Shown: positions 60,433 to 64,000 of the stretch, one piece after another | How the letters are laid out: each line of letters starts with the position of its first letter | How positions within the stretch are numbered: the stretch's first letter is position 1 | NCBI RefSeq assembly: GCF_003703975.1 | Contig: NZ_ML112622.1 | Span: 187,971-251,970, forward strand | DNA from: Larkinella soli | Lineage (GTDB): Bacteria; Bacteroidota; Bacteroidia; Cytophagales; Spirosomataceae | Direction of reading: 5' to 3' | Length of the DNA stretch: 64,000 nt | Translations under genes and position numbers: made by a program | The notes under the pieces: model-generated | Databases searched by the model: none | What the model was told of the DNA's origin: nothing | What the model saw: only the letters and a program-made list of their open reading frames with translations

Positions 60433-62370
60433 ATGGAAACTAATATCGGCTGGAAAGGAATACCTAAGATTAAAGGCTGGGATGGGCTAAATAATGCTGC
60501 CATTCAAACCTTTAATAGCGACATAGTTCGATCATTCATAAGAGAGATGTTCCAAAACTCAAATGATGCAAGGGAATTTGGTGAAGGCGAAAAAAAGAAG
60601 AAGTTGAAAATATCCCTGAATTATAGGACAATAACAAGCGAGGAAATCCCAGATTTCAATGAGCTCATTGAAATTATCAAATCTACCTCCAACGCACCAG
60701 CTAACAAAGGGCACGAGCAATTTTTCAAACAAGCATTAGAAAGTATCCAAGACCAAAACAGTATTTGTGTTTTAGAGTACAAAGATTATAATACAGTAGG
60801 GCTATCAGGAAGTGATGAAGACAACGATTCTACATTTTATGCATGTGTTCTTGCAGAAGGTTTATCAATAAAAAAGAATACCACTGCAGGAGGGAGCTAC
60901 GGAATCGGGAAAAACTCAACATATGGCTTTTCTAAAATCCGAACAGTTTTGTATTCATCCTTAAATAAGGAGGAAGAGTTCATATTTCAAGGCGTAGCTA
61001 AGCTAGCATCTTACAAAAAGGGTGATACTACAAATGAATATCGCGTTTTCTTAGGAGAAGGAACCGAGGCCAGATCTGTAAGAGATAAAAATAAACTAAC
61101 CCAAAAGCAGAAAGATTTCTTGGTCCGAGATAAGCCAGGGCTCACACAAATAGTGCTATGCCCAATGAAAACCGAAATGTGGATTGAAGAATTCGCAAAA
61201 ACAATTTTAAAAAACTATTGGCAACTGCTTTCAATTGACGAGCTTGAAGTTGAATTAATGGAGGAAGGAAAAGTTCAGCTTTTTATTTCAAAAGATACGC
61301 TAGAAGGTCTCTTGGAACAATACTTTAATAATACAGAATTTGATCCTGCAGAAGATACTGCTCCAAAAGGAAATCCCCTTGACTACTATAATTGCTATAA
61401 AAAAAACGAGCCAATAGATGCGGAAATTTATGCAATAGGAAAAGTTAAATTTTTCTATGAAGAGCTTGACCATAAAAAAACAAACCATATCGCATTCATA
61501 AGGAATGGAATGGTAATATATAGTGAGAACATACACGGTTTCAGTTCTATTAAATATTGTGGTGTGTTCCTAGCCGACGAAGAAGGGGGCAATGAAATAC
61601 TCAGGATGATGGAGCCACCTACTCATGACCACTTTGACCCTCCTAGGCTGGAAGAAAAATCTAAAGAATACACAAAAAAAGATGGCGAAAAGATACTAAA
61701 AGAAATAAAGTCATTGATCAGGAAGTGTTTAAATCAGATTTTAGAAAGGTACCGGACAGGGGTTGAAGAAATCCCATGGCTAAATGAATTATTCAACACC
61801 CCGAATGGACTTTCCAAATCAACTAAAGGCCATAATACAGGAATAAATGGAATTAATGAAACTGTATCAAGGATTTCATCAAATAACGTAAAAGTTTTAA
61901 GCTTTTCTTCTTTGAGTAAGAATAGCAGTGTTACAGTTCAGGGGGAAGAAGAAAGTGTAACCAAAAGTTTTATTTCGGGAAATAAAAAAGGCTCCTCCTC
62001 AAATAATAAAACAAGCAAAAACACTAGCAGGGAATCGGCTAAAGCAGGGAGCTCCATAATAAAAGTTCGCATTTTTAAAAAAACAACAGTTACCAACAAC
62101 TCTCATTCATATATAATTAAGTTTAAAAGCCAAGAGAAGATTAGAAATAAAAACTTTCTCATTAAACAAATTGGCGATACAGGTGAAGTTAGCTCATTCG
62201 TAATAACTGACCTGATAGACAAAAATGGCAATAAAGTTAAATTTGAAGAGTTAAAAGGCAGCCGTGGAGAGCGAAACGGCTATAAGCTTTTAAATATTCA
62301 AATACCAAACGAGTTAGCTCTAATTGTACAAGAGCCGTATCATAGTGCATTTTCAATCTCTGAAAAATAA
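60433..62370 (+). CDS. GHKL-fold ATPase (Hsp90/MORC-like), probable defence-system component
   Basis: A 645-residue protein starting METNIGWKGIPKIKGWD. The N-terminal third has the GHKL signatures: N-box REMFQNSNDA with Glu38, Asn42 and Asp45 (the E-xxx-N-xx-DA pattern of Hsp90/MORC), a D118-YNTVG123-LSG region as the D-x-G box, and the lid motif GGSYGIGKNSTYG (residues 153-165). It thus likely binds ATP and dimerises or clamps on a target. The middle carries EEFAKTILKNYWQLLSIDELEVEL; the end has an unfamiliar Ser/Asn-rich linker then a beta-like domain. No nuclease motif is visible. The start at 60433 is 4 bp after the small gene. Precise family uncertain; paraMORC-like proteins of R-M and defence loci are the closest general match. 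Confidence 0.85.
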   Translation: METNIGWKGIPKIKGWDGLNNAAIQTFNSDIVRSFIREMFQNSNDAREFGEGEKKKKLKISLNYRTITSEEIPDFNELIEIIKSTSNAPANKGHEQFFKQALESIQDQNSICVLEYKDYNTVGLSGSDEDNDSTFYACVLAEGLSIKKNTTAGGSYGIGKNSTYGFSKIRTVLYSSLNKEEEFIFQGVAKLASYKKGDTTNEYRVFLGEGTEARSVRDKNKLTQKQKDFLVRDKPGLTQIVLCPMKTEMWIEEFAKTILKNYWQLLSIDELEVELMEEGKVQLFISKDTLEGLLEQYFNNTEFDPAEDTAPKGNPLDYYNCYKKNEPIDAEIYAIGKVKFFYEELDHKKTNHIAFIRNGMVIYSENIHGFSSIKYCGVFLADEEGGNEILRMMEPPTHDHFDPPRLEEKSKEYTKKDGEKILKEIKSLIRKCLNQILERYRTGVEEIPWLNELFNTPNGLSKSTKGHNTGINGINETVSRISSNNVKVLSFSSLSKNSSVTVQGEEESVTKSFISGNKKGSSSNNKTSKNTSRESAKAGSSIIKVRIFKKTTVTNNSHSYIIKFKSQEKIRNKNFLIKQIGDTGEVSSFVITDLIDKNGNKVKFEELKGSRGERNGYKLLNIQIPNELALIVQEPYHSAFSISEK

Positions 62371-62374
62371 AAAA

Positions 62375-63199
62375 ATGCAAGCGCAAACATACTCCTTTCC
62401 GCATCCGGTCCTTGGGTTAGGCGATGATATCAGTGGAATGTTAAATTTAGAATTGGAAACAACCAGGAATTCTCAGAATAGGACACTAGAATTCAATATA
62501 AAGAAGTTTAAAGTAGAGAACGGATACTTTGAAGATCTTCTTGTTTCAAATAAGGCAGGCATACTTTATAAAGTTTATTGTAGCTCTACATTAAAAACTT
62601 GGACGTTTTTAAATCCTAAGGACAAATTTGAAATCCCAGAAGACGATCTCGATAACAAGGCCGATATTAGCCCTTATTTAATTGCTCTCGAAGAACTAAA
62701 AGATTATTCTGACTCTTCTTTTAACGAAGATTTTGAAAACCAAAAATTCACTATTGGTAAATATGATATTATTGGTCTATTAGGAACTCTTCAAGTTCCA
62801 ATAACTAAGGAATATGAGAACTTAACCTTAAGTAATATTTTCCGATTCTCTGCATCTAATGATGAAGAGGGCCCAATCACTTTCAACTTTAATTCCGATA
62901 AAATCTTTATTTATTATCCTATTGCCCAAGATGGAGCTCATATTCATAATGCTTTATTTAACAAATATAGGTGGACCGCATATAATTTATTTATCCTTCC
63001 GGCGCTTACAGAAGCATTTCGTTTAATGAAAGCGCCAAATGACATTAAAGAAGAGTACCAAGATAAAGAATGGTGCAACGTGTTAAGTAGACTATTTCCG
63101 GACCATGAAAACACCCCAGATCCTTATTCTTGTGCACAACTCCTTTTGAACAGAGAACTTCCTCTACTTCTTTCTTATAATGAATTAATTAAAACCTGA
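62375..63199 (+). CDS. Protein of unknown function in the GHKL operon
   Basis: A 274-residue protein starting MQAQTYSFPHPVLGLGDDIS, 4 bp after the ATPase stop. It appears alpha/beta: NRTLEFNIKKFKVENGYFEDLL, KAGILYKVYCSSTLKTWTFLNP, KYDIIGLLGTLQVP and the aromatic FNFNSDKIFIYYPIAQDGAHIHNALF. The C terminus is helical with YSCAQLLLNRELPLLL. The pattern PHPVLGxxDDI is one I have seen at the start of conserved hypothetical proteins beside GHKL ATPases, but I cannot name a family. A subunit of a complex with the ATPase is likely from tight spacing. Confidence 0.75.
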   Translation: MQAQTYSFPHPVLGLGDDISGMLNLELETTRNSQNRTLEFNIKKFKVENGYFEDLLVSNKAGILYKVYCSSTLKTWTFLNPKDKFEIPEDDLDNKADISPYLIALEELKDYSDSSFNEDFENQKFTIGKYDIIGLLGTLQVPITKEYENLTLSNIFRFSASNDEEGPITFNFNSDKIFIYYPIAQDGAHIHNALFNKYRWTAYNLFILPALTEAFRLMKAPNDIKEEYQDKEWCNVLSRLFPDHENTPDPYSCAQLLLNRELPLLLSYNELIKT

Positions 63200-63208
63200 A
63201 TTGTAGCT

Positions 63209-63925
63209 ATGAAAATTTTGACTAATGCATGCTGTGACAGCCTGCTATTGATAGCAAGCGACATGAGAGAAAATAATCTTTATAGTGGCACTAGCTTTGA
63301 AGGGGAATTTAATTTTCTAAATGAGGAGTTACCTATCAATGAACCATCTGATGTTCAACTGATATTAAACAATAGCGCTTCAGCTGATTTTGAAAATTCA
63401 AAAAAGATATTTGAACATTTCAAGAGGTTGAATCGTGCTCAAGCTAGTGACCGCCGCATTTGGGTGACGCTTACACACAAATACTTTTTTGAATATACGA
63501 AAAACAGGTGGGAAATTAACCAAAATACTACGCCCAGGACTCTTGTTGAGCGTTTTCATTTTGAAGGGTTTGGTCTTGCTACTAGGATGAGAAATAGTAT
63601 TTCAAGGTTATGGTGGGCAGCTAAAATTACTTATGATGAAAACAGGGATGATAATTATGAACTTACAAAACTTCTTTGGACTAAACAAGATCTTTATCAA
63701 GGCCTTGTAGAGAGAAGCTTTGGAACTTATGATTGTGTTGTAAAAGGATTTTTAGAGTTTTATTCACGGAACCCTTCACTTAATGAAGGCCAGATAAGAC
63801 GTTTATTCACAGGCCTAAATGCAGTTGGTGGAGTTAAACCTTTAGCATTCCATACCAAGGATGAAATAATTGATATATTAGAATCAATTAGTGTGTTTTA
63901 TAAAGAGGAAGTAGTTTTAACTTAA
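63209..63925 (+). CDS. DUF6339-like protein in the GHKL operon
   Basis: A 238-residue protein starting MKILTNACCDSLLLIASDMREN, 9 bp after the previous gene. It shows the pattern DRRIWVTLTHKYFFEYTKNRW and later RMRNSISRLWWAAKITYDENRDD, which I recall as the core of DUF6339; helical throughout. DUF6339 genes are commonly seen next to restriction-modification and paraMORC-type GHKL genes in databases, from my memory. Biochemical role unknown. After the stop there are only 75 bases of window, so further genes of the operon may follow. Confidence 0.75.
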   Translation: MKILTNACCDSLLLIASDMRENNLYSGTSFEGEFNFLNEELPINEPSDVQLILNNSASADFENSKKIFEHFKRLNRAQASDRRIWVTLTHKYFFEYTKNRWEINQNTTPRTLVERFHFEGFGLATRMRNSISRLWWAAKITYDENRDDNYELTKLLWTKQDLYQGLVERSFGTYDCVVKGFLEFYSRNPSLNEGQIRRLFTGLNAVGGVKPLAFHTKDEIIDILESISVFYKEEVVLT

Positions 63926-64000
63926 TATAATTTTTCTTTTCAACTAAAAGAATAGAATAATCAATAACAAAACTTCCTAGTACTTAACATATGGTAATTT
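63926..64000. other. AT-rich trailing region at the window edge
   Basis: Holds an imperfect TTCTTTT/AAAAGAA inverted repeat (63934-63952), too AT-rich to be a strong terminator. No ORF can be recognised before the edge; whether the operon continues cannot be seen. Confidence 0.4.

Noticed and set aside
1-64000. CRISPR array
   Set aside because: No regularly spaced repeats of 24-40 bp were seen; the short repeats at 13926 and 57393 have 9-base units.
59045-64000. Second copy of the tRNA-Val 3-prime end (attR)
   Set aside because: I searched by eye for the T-arm/acceptor sequence after 59120 and did not find it in the window.

Overview
The window looks like a chromosomal piece of a GC-rich Bacteroidota, most likely Cytophagales (Spirosoma/Larkinella-like). 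This rests on gene content (PorT, GldE, ECF sigma factors paired with a membrane/beta-barrel protein, a 29-residue AURKAIP1/COX24-type ribosomal-associated protein), on the TAnnTTTG type of -7 promoter element seen several times, and on the near absence of Shine-Dalgarno sequences. The genus is an inference.

Layout. 0.1-12.8 kb: an Old Yellow Enzyme reductase, a secreted CE15-type glucuronoyl esterase, a PAS/histidine kinase, two small secreted proteins, an ECF sigma factor with a membrane-anchored partner, a repeat lipoprotein, a GMC dehydrogenase with its gluconate-dehydrogenase-type small subunit, and a phytase-like esterase lipoprotein. 13-17.5 kb: a second sigma factor followed by two related small membrane proteins, a GT87-type membrane glycosyltransferase and an AI-2E family permease. 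17.6-30.6 kb: mostly housekeeping: dTDP-4-dehydrorhamnose-reductase-like SDR, cyclophilin, GNAT, hemC, rimK with a RimB-like protease, holB, a GlmU-like protein, aroE, nagA, ribD, prmC, moxR. 30.7-31.4 kb: a PIN-domain toxin with antitoxin. 31.4-39.8 kb: an envelope/glycan block on the minus strand (MBOAT, two GT2 enzymes, two GT-C-like membrane proteins, an EamA exporter, an LptF/G permease). 39.9-45.2 kb: divergent mntR/mntH with a clear tandem palindromic operator, kup, and an epimerase. 45.3-51.6 kb: RNase G, the 29-residue gene, a TPR protein and HU on one strand; mutY, ssb and gldE on the other. 51.6-58.9 kb: an FHA-PrsW fusion, small membrane proteins, a nucleoside hydrolase, a TerB-like membrane protein, a Gfo/Idh/MocA oxidoreductase, ubiE and porT. 

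59.0-64.0 kb: immediately after a tRNA-Val(TAC) gene the sequence changes character. It first holds a decayed S41 peptidase, then an AT-rich operon of four genes (60192-63925): a small helical protein, a 645-residue GHKL-fold ATPase with Hsp90/MORC-like ATP-binding motifs, a 274-residue protein of unknown function, and a DUF6339-like protein. The operon has its own promoter and a long palindrome upstream. It is the best candidate in the window for an undescribed, probably anti-phage, system, and it may continue past the window edge.

Most genes are ordinary core genes. The regulatory points worth checking are the mntR/mntH operator, the inverted-repeat leader of ubiE, a 15-bp hairpin touching the start of the TerB-like gene, a hairpin between HU and the TPR gene, and a C-rich insertion inside nagA.
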